64,000 bases of DNA from Myxococcales bacterium (lineage in GTDB: Bacteria; Myxococcota_A; Polyangia; Polyangiales; Polyangiaceae): NCBI GenBank assembly GCA_016794345.1, contig JAEUKE010000124.1:1-64000 (forward strand), read 5' to 3'. This document shows positions 42,222-50,804 of this stretch, one piece after another; the stretch's first letter is position 1, and each line of letters starts with the position of its first letter. Under the pieces are notes generated by a model, which ran no database searches, was not told where the DNA came from, and worked only from the letters and a program-made list of their open reading frames with translations. A program made the position numbers and the translations under genes.

Positions 42222-43457
42222 TCAGCCGAGCGCTTGCGCGTCGGCGGCGGCGAGGATCTGCTCCTCCGCTTGGTTCGCGAGCTTCTCGACCGCGTTCGCC
42301 GCCTCGCTGGGCGACAGCTTGAGGAAGAACGAGAGGAACTCCTCCTCGGCGCCCGGGTGAACGGTGCTGAGGACGAGGACGATCGGGACGGCCGGCTTCT
42401 CGATGTCGGCGAGCGCGAGCGCGCGCTCGCGGAAGTGCTTCGGCTGTCCGGCGCTGCGGAGGACGATCTGGATGAGCAGGCCGGCGAGCAGGCCCGCTGT
42501 GACGCCGGCGACGTACCAGTCCGGATCGGTCCGGCCCACGAGCCCAGCGATCACGCCGCCGATCCCGGCGCCGATCACGAGCCCCGGCTCTCCGCCGCTC
42601 GGCTCGGCCGCCAGCCGCAGGATCGTCGCGGCCTGCAGCCCTCGCTCCGGCGGACGCGTCGCCTTGCGATAGGGCGCCAGCGAACGCGAGCGGCGGAGCG
42701 ACGTGGCCCGCAGGCTGAAGAAGCTGACGAGCAACGCGAGGAGAGACAGGAGCACACCAGCGGCGACCGCCACCTCTCGACCGAGCAAGCCGCGCGGGAG
42801 CGGTTGCTCGACGACGGCGCCCTTCGCGCGCTCCTCCGCGAGCTTCGCAGCCGCCTCGGCCTCGCGTGATGCCTCGGTCACGTGCGCTTCGAGCGCGCCG
42901 AGGTCGACGCTCTCGAGCGCGGTGAGCACCTCTCGAGCGCTCGTTCGTTGCGCGGACGGGGCCGCGTCGTTGCCCGGCGCCTTCACGTCCGCGGCCTTCT
43001 CGACGCCCTTCCAGGCCGTGGAGGCCTTCGCCTCGGGCGGCACGACGGCGGTCGCCGGCTCGGCGCAACCCAACATGGCCCTGGCCCGTTCGTGTGTGGG
43101 CTTGGCGCCAGGCCAGGCCGGCGCGGCGATCTCGGGCGGCTTCGGCTTGGGACGCGGCGCGCGGGGGTTCTGCGGCGGCGGCTCGTCCGGCTCGGGCTCC
43201 TTCAAGACCCCGGAGGTGTCGCTGAACTCGCGGAAGAGCCCGAGCTCCTTCCGGAGGTCCTTCGCAGATTCGGGGCAACGGGCGACCGCGTCGGCGCGTG
43301 CGCGGAGCGCCTTCGCTTCAGCGCGCGCCTCTTCGTCCGGCACCACGCTGGGCTTGGCGCTCAAGAGGAGGCCCAAAGCGCCAGCCACACAGACGACCAG
43401 CACGACGGCGGAGACGAGGATCCACCTCACTTCTTCGCGGCGCGTGTATTCGTTCAC
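42222..43457 (-). CDS. Membrane protein of unknown function
   Basis: 411 residues from GTG 43457 (GTG 43430 is an alternative). There is one N-terminal membrane helix (ILVSAVVLVVCVAGALGLLL). A periplasmic-looking segment with a Pro-rich stretch (EPEPDEPPPQNPRAPRPK) and a helical region follow. A second helix (VAVAAGVLLSLLALLVSFF) comes near 240 and a Gly-rich hydrophobic segment at about 290-345 may form two more. The C-terminus is soluble and helical (SPSEAANAVEKLANQAEE). The layout recalls sensor or MotA/ExbB-like accessory proteins, but no family was recognised. It is divergent from the AmpG-like permease across a 252-base region with inverted repeats. Confidence 0.6.
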   Translation of the reverse strand: MNEYTRREEVRWILVSAVVLVVCVAGALGLLLSAKPSVVPDEEARAEAKALRARADAVARCPESAKDLRKELGLFREFSDTSGVLKEPEPDEPPPQNPRAPRPKPKPPEIAAPAWPGAKPTHERARAMLGCAEPATAVVPPEAKASTAWKGVEKAADVKAPGNDAAPSAQRTSAREVLTALESVDLGALEAHVTEASREAEAAAKLAEERAKGAVVEQPLPRGLLGREVAVAAGVLLSLLALLVSFFSLRATSLRRSRSLAPYRKATRPPERGLQAATILRLAAEPSGGEPGLVIGAGIGGVIAGLVGRTDPDWYVAGVTAGLLAGLLIQIVLRSAGQPKHFRERALALADIEKPAVPIVLVLSTVHPGAEEEFLSFFLKLSPSEAANAVEKLANQAEEQILAAADAQALG

Positions 43458-43529
43458 CCAGCTTTTCGGACCTCTACGAGCGTTTTCTCGCCCTGTCCAC
43501 GAGTTTGCGGTCCGAGCCCGCGGAGGCGA

Positions 43530-43553
43530 ATTCGCTCGGGTCACCGAGCGAAT
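43530..43553. promoter_or_regulatory. 10-bp inverted repeat in a divergent promoter region
   Basis: ATTCGCTCGG, GTCA, CCGAGCGAAT form a perfect 10-bp inverted repeat with a 4-base centre, 73 bases upstream of the minus-strand membrane gene. The half-site CCGAGCGAAT recurs at 43635-43644. Repeated half-sites in a divergent region suggest an operator for a dimeric repressor or activator. Confidence 0.45.
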
Positions 43554-43634
43554 CAGAAAGCAGGATTCAACTGGCTCGCGCGCGCTCTCCCCCGGCTCCC
43601 CGCGTGACCGCCTTCCGCCGTAAGCGTTCGTAAC

Positions 43635-43678
43635 CCGAGCGAATTTGCTCCTTGATTCACCCGTCAAGCCAGGTGAAT
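43635..43678. promoter_or_regulatory. Second operator-like cluster upstream of the AmpG-like permease
   Basis: It holds one more CCGAGCGAAT half-site (43635-43644), then ATTCACC (43655-43661) and its complement GGTGAAT (43672-43678) around a 10-base centre. The cluster ends about 30 bases before the permease start. Confidence 0.35.
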
Positions 43679-43709
43679 TGTTTTCCTCCGGGGGTCGTTC
43701 GTGTAGGCG

Positions 43710-45032
43710 ATGGGGGGCGTGACCGCAGCCTGCCCCGACATGATGCGACAGAGCGACGACGACCGACGGGGCGCTGCCGGAGCCGGACCGGTCCCGGTCG
43801 ATCCGTACGCTCCGCCGCGCGCCGCGACAGGGGCCGGCGCGGCGCTCGGGGCGGGCGCGCTCGCCTGGGTGCTCTCCACGTATTTCGCCGAGGGTTTGCC
43901 CTACTCGCTCGTCCACCAGGTCATCGCGCAGCAGTATTTCACCGACGCGGGGCTCTCGTTTGCGGCCCTCGGGCTCACCGCCCTCTTGCACGCTCCTTGG
44001 AACGCCAAGTTTCTCTGGGCGCCGCTCGTCGACCGCATCGGCAACGCGAAGAGCTGGCTGGTGGGCGCGCAGCTCGTCCTCTCCGCCGCGCTCCTCGTCG
44101 CCTCGCTCCTGGCCTCGCAGCTGGCCATCAAGCCCATGGCCGTCTTGCTCGTGGGGATGGCCGTCGCCGCCGCGACGAACGACATCGCGATCGACACGTA
44201 TTACATGCGGGCGCTCGCCAAGCCCGACCAGGCTCGGTTCACGGGCGCCCGCGTGATGGCCTACCGCGCGGCCCTCGTCGCCGGTAACGGCGGGCTCGTC
44301 GTGCTCGCCGGGTTCGCGGGCTGGAGCGTCGCCCTTGGCGCGGGCGCCGCGCTCCTGTTCGCCTCGGCGATGTTGCACCGGGTCTACCTCGCCGGAGACC
44401 CACCCGGCGAGGCGCGCGGCCTCCCGATGCGGGAGACGGTTCTGTCATTCTTTCAGCGACCGGGCATCTTGCTCTCGGTCGCGTTCATCGTCGTCTTCAA
44501 GGCCGGCGACGCGCTCATGTTCGCCATGAACGCGCCGCTCTTGAAGGACCTCGGCCTGCAGACGGCGGAGCGCGGCTTCTATTACGGCACCCTGGGCACC
44601 GGCGCCTCGGTCGCCGGGTCGATCCTGGGCGGCGTGGTCGCGGCGCGTGGCCTCGCTCGCTGGCTCACACCGGTCGCCGTCGTCCAGAGCCTCGCCATCC
44701 TCCTCTACGCGGGCCTCGCGGCCTTTCGCCCCAGCTTGCCCGTCATCGCCACGGTCATCATCACCGAGCAGCTGGTGGCCGGCATCGGCTCCTCGGTTTT
44801 CGTCGTCTTCATCCTCCGGCTCTGCGACGGCCCCCACAAGGCGACCCATTTCTCCTTCGGCACGGCGATCATGAGCCTCGCGGTCACCGGGGCAGGGACC
44901 GCGAGCGGCTTCCTCCTCGAGCGCGTGGGCTTCACCGGCTTTTTCCTCCTCGCGTTCGCCGCGTCGATCCCCGGCGTGCTCCTCGCCCCCCTCGTTTCGC
45001 GCGAGCGGGAGGCCCCGCGCCAGCCGGCCTGA
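43710..45032 (+). CDS. AmpG-like MFS permease
   Basis: 440 residues; the start is uncertain (ATG 43710, GTG 43719 and ATG 43740 are all possible). About 12 membrane segments are visible after a polar leader. The opening LSTYFAEGLPYSLVHQV, APWNAKFLWAPLVDRIG and ATNDIAIDTYYMRAL are typical of the AmpG/muropeptide and acetyl-CoA transporter branch of the major facilitator superfamily. By analogy it may import anhydro-muropeptides for cell-wall recycling, but no recycling enzyme gene is nearby. Acetyl-CoA or lipid-like substrates remain possible. Confidence 0.85.
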   Translation: MGGVTAACPDMMRQSDDDRRGAAGAGPVPVDPYAPPRAATGAGAALGAGALAWVLSTYFAEGLPYSLVHQVIAQQYFTDAGLSFAALGLTALLHAPWNAKFLWAPLVDRIGNAKSWLVGAQLVLSAALLVASLLASQLAIKPMAVLLVGMAVAAATNDIAIDTYYMRALAKPDQARFTGARVMAYRAALVAGNGGLVVLAGFAGWSVALGAGAALLFASAMLHRVYLAGDPPGEARGLPMRETVLSFFQRPGILLSVAFIVVFKAGDALMFAMNAPLLKDLGLQTAERGFYYGTLGTGASVAGSILGGVVAARGLARWLTPVAVVQSLAILLYAGLAAFRPSLPVIATVIITEQLVAGIGSSVFVVFILRLCDGPHKATHFSFGTAIMSLAVTGAGTASGFLLERVGFTGFFLLAFAASIPGVLLAPLVSREREAPRQPA

Positions 45033-45075
45033 CGGGGTCTTGCAACCGGCGGCACGATCCCACACCCTTCGCGCC

Positions 45076-46509
45076 ATGCACGTCCGTGCTTCGTTCGCGC
45101 TCGGTGTGGCGCTCGCTCTCTCCACGGCCTTCGCCGCCCAGGCGCAGCCCGCGGCTCCGCCGCCGGCCGCCCCGCCGATGACGACCCCGTCGAGCAAAGA
45201 GCTCCGTATCCCCTTCGAGAAGTACACCCTGAAGAACGGGCTCGTGGTCATCCTCAGCGAGGACCGGACCATCCCCATGGTGACCGTGAGCACCATGGTG
45301 CGTGTCGGCTCGCGCTTCGAGCCCAAGAAGCGCACCGGCTTCGCCCACCTCTTCGAGCACCTGATGTTCATGGGGACCGAGCGCGTGCCCACGGGCAAGC
45401 TCGACGCGTGGATGGAGGCGGAAGGGGGCTGGAACAACGCGTGGACGTCGGAGGACCGGACCCACTACTTCGACGTGGGCCCGTCCCACACGCTGCCCCT
45501 CCTGCTCTGGCTCGAGGCCGACCGCATCTCGTCGCTGGGCAAGACGATGACGCAGGAGAAGCTGAACGCGCAGCGTGACGTCGTGAAGAACGAGCGGCGC
45601 CAGCGCATCGAGAACAAGCCGTATGGCTCGGTGGAGCTCGCGCTCCCGGAGATGCTCTACCCGGCGGACCACCCGTACCACCACCCGGTCATCGGCTCAC
45701 ACGAAGACCTCGAGGCGGCGCAGGTGGAGGACGTGAAGAAGTTCTTCGCCGACTGGTACGTGCCGAACAACATGGCCCTCACCGTGGTCGGCGACTTCGA
45801 CACGGCGAAGCTCAAGCCCGAGATCGAGCGGCTGTTCGGGGGCCTGGCCACGGTCAAGGTCCCACCCGCTCCGCCCGCGACGCCCCCCGTCCTCGCCGGG
45901 GTCGAGCGGAGGACGATCGAAGACGACGTCGCGCTCCCCAAGATCGTGATGGCGTTCCACTCGCCTGCTCATTTCGCAAAAGGCGACGCAGACCTGGACA
46001 TCCTCGGGAGCGTGCTCGACAAGGGCAAGACGAGCCGGCTCTACAAGGCGCTCGTCTACGACAAGGAGCTCGCGCAGAGCGTGTCGGCCACGCAGGTCTC
46101 GGCGGAGCTCTCGAGCTACTTCGAGATCGAGGCCGTGGCGCGCCCCAACGTCTCGCTCGACGAGCTCGAGAAGGCGATCGACGGCGTCCTGCGAACCGCG
46201 ATCGACAAGGGCGTCACGCAGCCCGAGGTCGATCGCGCGAAGAACGACTACGAGACCGCGTTCGTGCGGCAGCTCGAGTCGGTCCACAACCGCGCCAGCC
46301 TGCTCGCCTCGTACGAGACGTTCCTCGGTGACCCAGGCTTCATCGCGAAGGACCTCGCGCGGTACCGCGCGGTCGACGTCGGCTCGGTGAACGCCGCCGC
46401 GAAGAGCCACCTCGATCTCGACAAGCGTGTCATCATCCGCGTCGTGCCGCGGCCGAAGGCGCCACCGCCTGGGAAGCCGTCCGCGTCGAAGGAAGGGAAG
46501 AAGCAATGA
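45076..46509 (+). CDS. M16-family zinc protease, catalytic subunit
   Basis: 477 residues from ATG 45076. A Sec signal peptide (ALGVALALSTAFAAQAQ) directs it to the periplasm. The inverted zinc motif is HLFEH with His91, Glu94 and His95; a downstream ligand lies in VVKNERRQRIENKP. The chain has the two M16 halves (insulinase/pitrilysin fold). Its stop overlaps the start of the second M16 gene (ATGA), so the two products are made together and probably form a PqqL/MPP-like heterodimer. The peptide substrate is unknown. Confidence 0.93.
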   Translation: MHVRASFALGVALALSTAFAAQAQPAAPPPAAPPMTTPSSKELRIPFEKYTLKNGLVVILSEDRTIPMVTVSTMVRVGSRFEPKKRTGFAHLFEHLMFMGTERVPTGKLDAWMEAEGGWNNAWTSEDRTHYFDVGPSHTLPLLLWLEADRISSLGKTMTQEKLNAQRDVVKNERRQRIENKPYGSVELALPEMLYPADHPYHHPVIGSHEDLEAAQVEDVKKFFADWYVPNNMALTVVGDFDTAKLKPEIERLFGGLATVKVPPAPPATPPVLAGVERRTIEDDVALPKIVMAFHSPAHFAKGDADLDILGSVLDKGKTSRLYKALVYDKELAQSVSATQVSAELSSYFEIEAVARPNVSLDELEKAIDGVLRTAIDKGVTQPEVDRAKNDYETAFVRQLESVHNRASLLASYETFLGDPGFIAKDLARYRAVDVGSVNAAAKSHLDLDKRVIIRVVPRPKAPPPGKPSASKEGKKQ

Positions 46510-48065
46510 GCCCGCGCCCCGTCGCCCTCCTTCTCGTCGCCGCGCTGGCGGCCGCCGGCTGCGACTACGGCATCCGTCTCTCGGGGAGCCCGCCGGCCGC
46601 GCCGGTGGCCAAGTCGTCCGCGAAGCCTCGAGCGAGCGCGACGGTGGCCGCCGCCGACGACCCGCTCGGACCGAAGCCCACGCTCGGCGCCCCCGCGACG
46701 TTTGCGCCGCCGACCCCGCAGGTGTTCCAGGGGCCGGGTGGCATCACCGTCTGGCTCGTCGAGAGGCCCGCGATCCCGCTCGTGACGGCCACGTTCGTCG
46801 TCCCGTACGGCTCGGCGAGCGACCCGGCCGATCGTCCGGGCGCCCTGTACCTCCTGGCGGACATGCTCGACGAGGGCGCCGGGAAGCGGAACGCGCTCGA
46901 GCTCTCGGACGCCGTGTCCGCGCTCGGCGCGAGCCTCAGCGTCTACGCGACGAACGACGGCAGCTTCGCCCAGGTGAGCTCGCTGCGCGGCAAGTTCGAC
47001 GAGGCCTTTGCGCTCCTCGCGGACGTCGTCTCGCGCCCGCGCTTCGACGAGAAGGAGTTCAACAGGGTGAAGAAGCTCTGGAAGAACTCGCTGAAGAAGC
47101 GCGCGGACGAGCCGACCGCCGTGGCGAACGTGGTCACGGCGAGCGTGCTCTACGATCAGAAGGCCCCCTACGGCCACCCGAGCTCGGGCCTGCTCGCGAA
47201 GGCCGACGCGCTCGACCTCGCGTCCATCAAGGCGACCTACGACAAGACATGGCGCCCCGATCGCGCGACGCTCGTCGTCGTCGGACAGATCACGAAGAGC
47301 GAGGTCGAGGCGCAGCTCACCGCCCAGCTCGGCTCCTGGAAGCCGAAGGGTGAGGCGCTCGCGGCGCCCAAGCTGACGACGGTGTTGGCCGAGCGGCCCC
47401 GGCTGGTCCTCGTCGACAGGCCCAAGGCCGTGCAGACGGTCATCCTCGTCGCGCGCGACGGCATCGTCGCGAGCGACGAGCGCGCGCCTTCGCTCTCCTT
47501 GCTGAACTCGGCGCTGGGCGGGTCGTTCACCTCGCGCCTGAACCTCAACCTCCGCGAAGAGAAGGGGTGGACCTACGGCGTGGGCTCGGTCTTCACGGCC
47601 ACGCGCGGTCAGGGCTCGTTTTACGTCAAGACGGAGGTCGAGGCCGGGAAGACGGGCGCGAGCGTGAAGGAGGTCCTGGGTGAGCTCTCCAAGATGGCCG
47701 CGAGCGGCCTCACCGAGGAGGAGCTGGGGAAGGTGAAGGCGCTCGACCGCGGCGACCTCGTCGAGACCTACGAGACCGCCTCGGGGTCGGCTTCGCGTCT
47801 GGGACAGCTGGTCTCCATCGGCTTGCCGCCAGGCTTCGACGCGTCGGCGAGCCGCGTCCGCCAGGCCGCGCGCTTGGAGGACCTCGCCCGCCTGGCGAAG
47901 ACCCACTTCGACCCGGCAGGCTTCACCGTCGTGCTCGTCGGCGACAAGGACACGGTCGGCCCGCAGATCGCCGATCTGGGTCTCGGCGAGCCGGCCGTGT
48001 ACTCGGCAGAAGGTGAGCCTTCCAAGAAGGCCGAGAGCGGCAAGCCCGCCAAGCCGAAGAAGTAG
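46506..48065 (+). CDS. M16-family lipoprotein, non-catalytic partner subunit
   Basis: 519 residues. The signal ends in the lipobox LAAAGC (Cys19) followed by Asp. The M16 fold is clear, but the place of the zinc motif reads LLADMLDEGAG, without HxxEH. It keeps the R/Y substrate-binding pair region (LNLREEKGWTYGVGS), which in M16 dimers is supplied by the inactive subunit. So it should position peptides for the upstream protease and, being lipidated, tether the pair to a membrane. The C-terminus is a KKAESGKPAKPKK tail. Confidence 0.9.
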   Translation: MSPRPVALLLVAALAAAGCDYGIRLSGSPPAAPVAKSSAKPRASATVAAADDPLGPKPTLGAPATFAPPTPQVFQGPGGITVWLVERPAIPLVTATFVVPYGSASDPADRPGALYLLADMLDEGAGKRNALELSDAVSALGASLSVYATNDGSFAQVSSLRGKFDEAFALLADVVSRPRFDEKEFNRVKKLWKNSLKKRADEPTAVANVVTASVLYDQKAPYGHPSSGLLAKADALDLASIKATYDKTWRPDRATLVVVGQITKSEVEAQLTAQLGSWKPKGEALAAPKLTTVLAERPRLVLVDRPKAVQTVILVARDGIVASDERAPSLSLLNSALGGSFTSRLNLNLREEKGWTYGVGSVFTATRGQGSFYVKTEVEAGKTGASVKEVLGELSKMAASGLTEEELGKVKALDRGDLVETYETASGSASRLGQLVSIGLPPGFDASASRVRQAARLEDLARLAKTHFDPAGFTVVLVGDKDTVGPQIADLGLGEPAVYSAEGEPSKKAESGKPAKPKK

Positions 48066-48074
48066 GCCGGCGGC

Positions 48075-48641
48075 TCAGGGGACGAAGTCGACCGGATTGG
48101 TCGGCGGCGGTCCCGCGATCTGTCCGCCCGAGACCCAGGACACGAAGCGGCCGTCGAGCTCCCCGTCGAGCCAAACCTCCAGCCGGAGCGGACTGCCTTC
48201 TTCGATCTCCACGATGACCCCGTCCGTGTCGGAGCCGGTGCTGAGCGTAGCGCGCAGGCTGTCGCCGCGCTCCTCGAGCTCGTCCGCGCCCTCGAGATCC
48301 TCCGCCACGGACGCGTCGAGCGCGGCGCCGTCGAGGTACAGGTCGAAGGCGCAGTCGTAACCCGTGAGGTCGGTGTCACAGGTGGTCCACACGCGCCAGG
48401 CCCCGCCGCCCTGATACTCCACGAACACGCCCACGCCAGCGCCCGGCTCGGCCTCGAGCTGCGCGCCCTCGTCGATGCTCACGCTCGCGACGTTCGGCTC
48501 CGCGGGCGGCGGATCGTCGACGTAGTCGTAGTCGTCATCGTCGTCGACGACGATGCAGCCCACGGCCGCGACGCTCAGCGCTCCGAGAACGGGCAGCCAC
48601 AGCCAGCGTGACCGGCGGTTTACAGGGTCTGCGCGAAACAT
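48075..48641 (-). CDS. Small lipoprotein with acidic N-terminal tract
   Basis: 188 residues from ATG 48641, chosen because AAGGAG lies 8 bases upstream (the TTG at 48662 reads through that site). The signal ends in the lipobox VAAVGC (Cys29) and is followed by a striking Asp/Tyr run (VVDDDDDYDYVDD). The rest is beta-rich and acidic (LYLDGAALDASVAED, RLEVWLDGELDGRF). No family recognised. The acidic tract could bind calcium or space the domain from the membrane. Confidence 0.65.
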   Translation of the reverse strand: MFRADPVNRRSRWLWLPVLGALSVAAVGCIVVDDDDDYDYVDDPPPAEPNVASVSIDEGAQLEAEPGAGVGVFVEYQGGGAWRVWTTCDTDLTGYDCAFDLYLDGAALDASVAEDLEGADELEERGDSLRATLSTGSDTDGVIVEIEEGSPLRLEVWLDGELDGRFVSWVSGGQIAGPPPTNPVDFVP

Positions 48642-48701
48642 CGGGAAAGCTCCTTCGTTCAAGGTTCAGTCGAAGAGAAATGCGAAACGGAGGCCAAGGC
48701 G

Positions 48702-50030
48702 TCAGCGGCGCCCTCGCGACGGCTTCGAGGGGCCCGGGCGTCGCGCGGGGGACGGCACGGAGGGGGCGCTGCGTGTCGACTTCTTCGTGACCGAGGGGGA
48801 AGGCGCGCGCGGCGACGAGGACGGGCGGCTGACCGAGGGCTCCGAGCTACGGCTCGGCGCGCGTGAGCTCGGCGCGTCGTCCGAGGAGCGCGAGCGCGAG
48901 CTGGGCTTCGAGCGCGGCGTGTCGTTGTCCGGCGCGGAGGGCGCGCTGCTCGAACGAGAGGGGCTCGCCGACGACGGCTTGCCGCGCTTCTTCTTCGGGG
49001 CCTCGGCGCGAGACGCGCCGCTCGAGAAGGAGCCGCCGCGCTTCGACTTGCTGCGGAAGGCAGGCTCGTCGTCCGCACCGGCCGTGCGCTGTGCGGAGCC
49101 CAGGCTGCGCGACTTCGAAGGCTGCGAGCCGAACGAGCCGCGCACGCCCGACTTCTGCATCGCTGCAGACTTGGGGGATTTCGGGTCGGGTCGCATGAAG
49201 GCCTTCGCCTTCGGGTCGTCTTTGCCGAACGACTTGGGCGCCGCCTTGCGCGGGACGCCGGCGTCTTTCAGCGTCGGCTGCGCGGGCTTGTGGCCCTGCC
49301 CTTTCACGGTCGGCGTCGCCGCATGGTACGGCTTCGTTCCCTTCACCGCGCGCTGGACCTCGTCGCGATCGCGGACGACCACGGTGTGCACGTGGTGGTG
49401 GAAGACGTGGTTGCTGTGGCAGAACACGTAAGCCGCCGGCGGAACGGCCCAGAACGTCACGGCGACGCCGTCGACCCAGTAATAGGCAGGCGGCATCGGA
49501 GCCCAGCCCAGGTAGCCGTACGTGCCGGTGCGCCAGACGACCCACGCCGGCGCGTACACGCGGCCGGGGATCCACGCCCAGCCCACGTCCGAGACCCAGA
49601 CCCATCGACCGTAGTGGAAGGGGATGTAGCCCCAGTCGTAGTCGCTGACCCAGAGCCAGTCGCCGTCCTCGGTCAGCTCCCAGTGGCCGGAGCTCACGTA
49701 GGGAGCGAAGTCGGAGCCGACGACGGCCGAGCTTGGGACCCAGACGGTCCCGTAGCTGGGGTGATCGACCCACGAGCCGTAAGGGGAGAGCTTGTCGCGG
49801 AAGACGACCACCGCGCTCGGGTCGGTGTCCTTGATCACGATGGTGGTCGAGGAGCCTTCCTCCTCGTCCTCCATCTCCTCATCGCCCGAGACCTCGTCGC
49901 TCTCGAGGACGTTGTCGTCGTCCGCGTCTTCGTCATCGGCGAAGGCCATCGACGGCGCTCCCACGAAGAGCAGGCCCGAGACGAGCCAAGCGTGAAGGAC
50001 GAAGCCGAGCTTCCGAAGGTTCATGCTCAT
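48702..50030 (-). CDS. Exported WxxP-rich protein, DUF6600-like, with disordered tail
   Basis: 442 residues. Signal peptide (about 1-31, ending SMAFA), then an acidic segment (DEDADDDNVLESDE). The core (about 75-215) is dense in Trp, Tyr and Gly with repeats such as YGSWVDHPSYGTVWVP, YGRWVWVSDVGWAWIP and TYGYLGWAPMPPAY, the hallmark of the DUF6600 group. A His-rich patch HSNHVFHHHVH follows. The last about 200 residues are Ser/Arg/Lys/Pro-rich and disordered. It probably acts in the envelope; the family function is unknown. GGGAGG lies 12 bases before the start. Confidence 0.75.
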   Translation of the reverse strand: MSMNLRKLGFVLHAWLVSGLLFVGAPSMAFADDEDADDDNVLESDEVSGDEEMEDEEEGSSTTIVIKDTDPSAVVVFRDKLSPYGSWVDHPSYGTVWVPSSAVVGSDFAPYVSSGHWELTEDGDWLWVSDYDWGYIPFHYGRWVWVSDVGWAWIPGRVYAPAWVVWRTGTYGYLGWAPMPPAYYWVDGVAVTFWAVPPAAYVFCHSNHVFHHHVHTVVVRDRDEVQRAVKGTKPYHAATPTVKGQGHKPAQPTLKDAGVPRKAAPKSFGKDDPKAKAFMRPDPKSPKSAAMQKSGVRGSFGSQPSKSRSLGSAQRTAGADDEPAFRSKSKRGGSFSSGASRAEAPKKKRGKPSSASPSRSSSAPSAPDNDTPRSKPSSRSRSSDDAPSSRAPSRSSEPSVSRPSSSPRAPSPSVTKKSTRSAPSVPSPARRPGPSKPSRGRR

Positions 50031-50240
50031 GATGATGGATCCTCCCGCTGGCGGTCGCTACCGAGGACAGGCAGGAAACGCCACGTAGGCTGCAAGCCTC
50101 GTTCCACCCTCGGTGGATGTCCCTGAGCCTTTTGACGGACGGGCTCCGCAAAACCTACCCCCGCGTCTGGACCGCGGTTTCTTGGGGCACGATCCCCACG
50201 CCGGCCGCCGTCCGAGTGCGAGAGGCGCGCACCTCATTCG

Positions 50241-50252
50241 TGTCTCGAGACA
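50241..50252. promoter_or_regulatory. 12-bp palindrome in the gap upstream of a small gene
   Basis: TGTCTCGAGACA is a perfect palindrome 47 bases before the ATG at 50299, in the 268-base divergent gap. It could be an operator. Nothing else convincing was seen in that gap. Confidence 0.25.
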
Positions 50253-50298
50253 GGTTGGCGCGCGCCCCGTGAGAGCCGCGGTGGTAACCTCCGCTTCG

Positions 50299-50661
50299 AT
50301 GCACGTTCGTGCCTTCGCGGTGCTTTCTTTCCCTGAAAGCGCCGGCCTTTGCCTCGCGCGCGCCATCGAGCGCGCGTTCGCGGACCCGACGGTCGATCAC
50401 CCGGAGGCGTGGGTCGTTCACGAGCGCGACATCCAGGTCGGTTTCGAGGGGGGCCTGGGACCAGCGGCGGTCGAGGCCTACAAGAGGCTTCTCTCCGAGC
50501 TGCTCCGCGAGGCCGCGGCAGGCGAGGCCTACCTCGACGTCGACGGCGTCCGGTGGGACGCACGGGCTGCGGCTTCCGGCGTTCCGCGGCCCGAGCAGTC
50601 GGGCCCTGCGGAGCCCGACCCGGAGCTCAGCCTCCCCACGATCCGGACTCGCCTCCGCTGA
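50299..50661 (+). CDS. Small hypothetical protein
   Basis: 120 residues from ATG 50299; the frame is open further left but non-coding in style. It begins MHVRAFAVLSFPESAG, contains VDHPEAWVVHERDIQVG and GEAYLDVDGVRWDAR, and ends in a Pro/Glu-rich tail. There is no signal peptide or membrane helix. Composition is normal for a small cytoplasmic alpha/beta protein. I do not recognise the family. Confidence 0.5.
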   Translation: MHVRAFAVLSFPESAGLCLARAIERAFADPTVDHPEAWVVHERDIQVGFEGGLGPAAVEAYKRLLSELLREAAAGEAYLDVDGVRWDARAAASGVPRPEQSGPAEPDPELSLPTIRTRLR

Positions 50662-50804
50662 CGCCTCACGATCCGCGCGCCGGGTTGGCAGGCGTCGAGA
50701 GACGCGGGCGCCTGGTTCGCCAAATTGGCAAAGCACGGTCCGACAGCTCCCTCGCGACTTCGGCATTTGCAGCGTGGCACGGGCTATGCTCAAAACCGCC
50801 GTCG

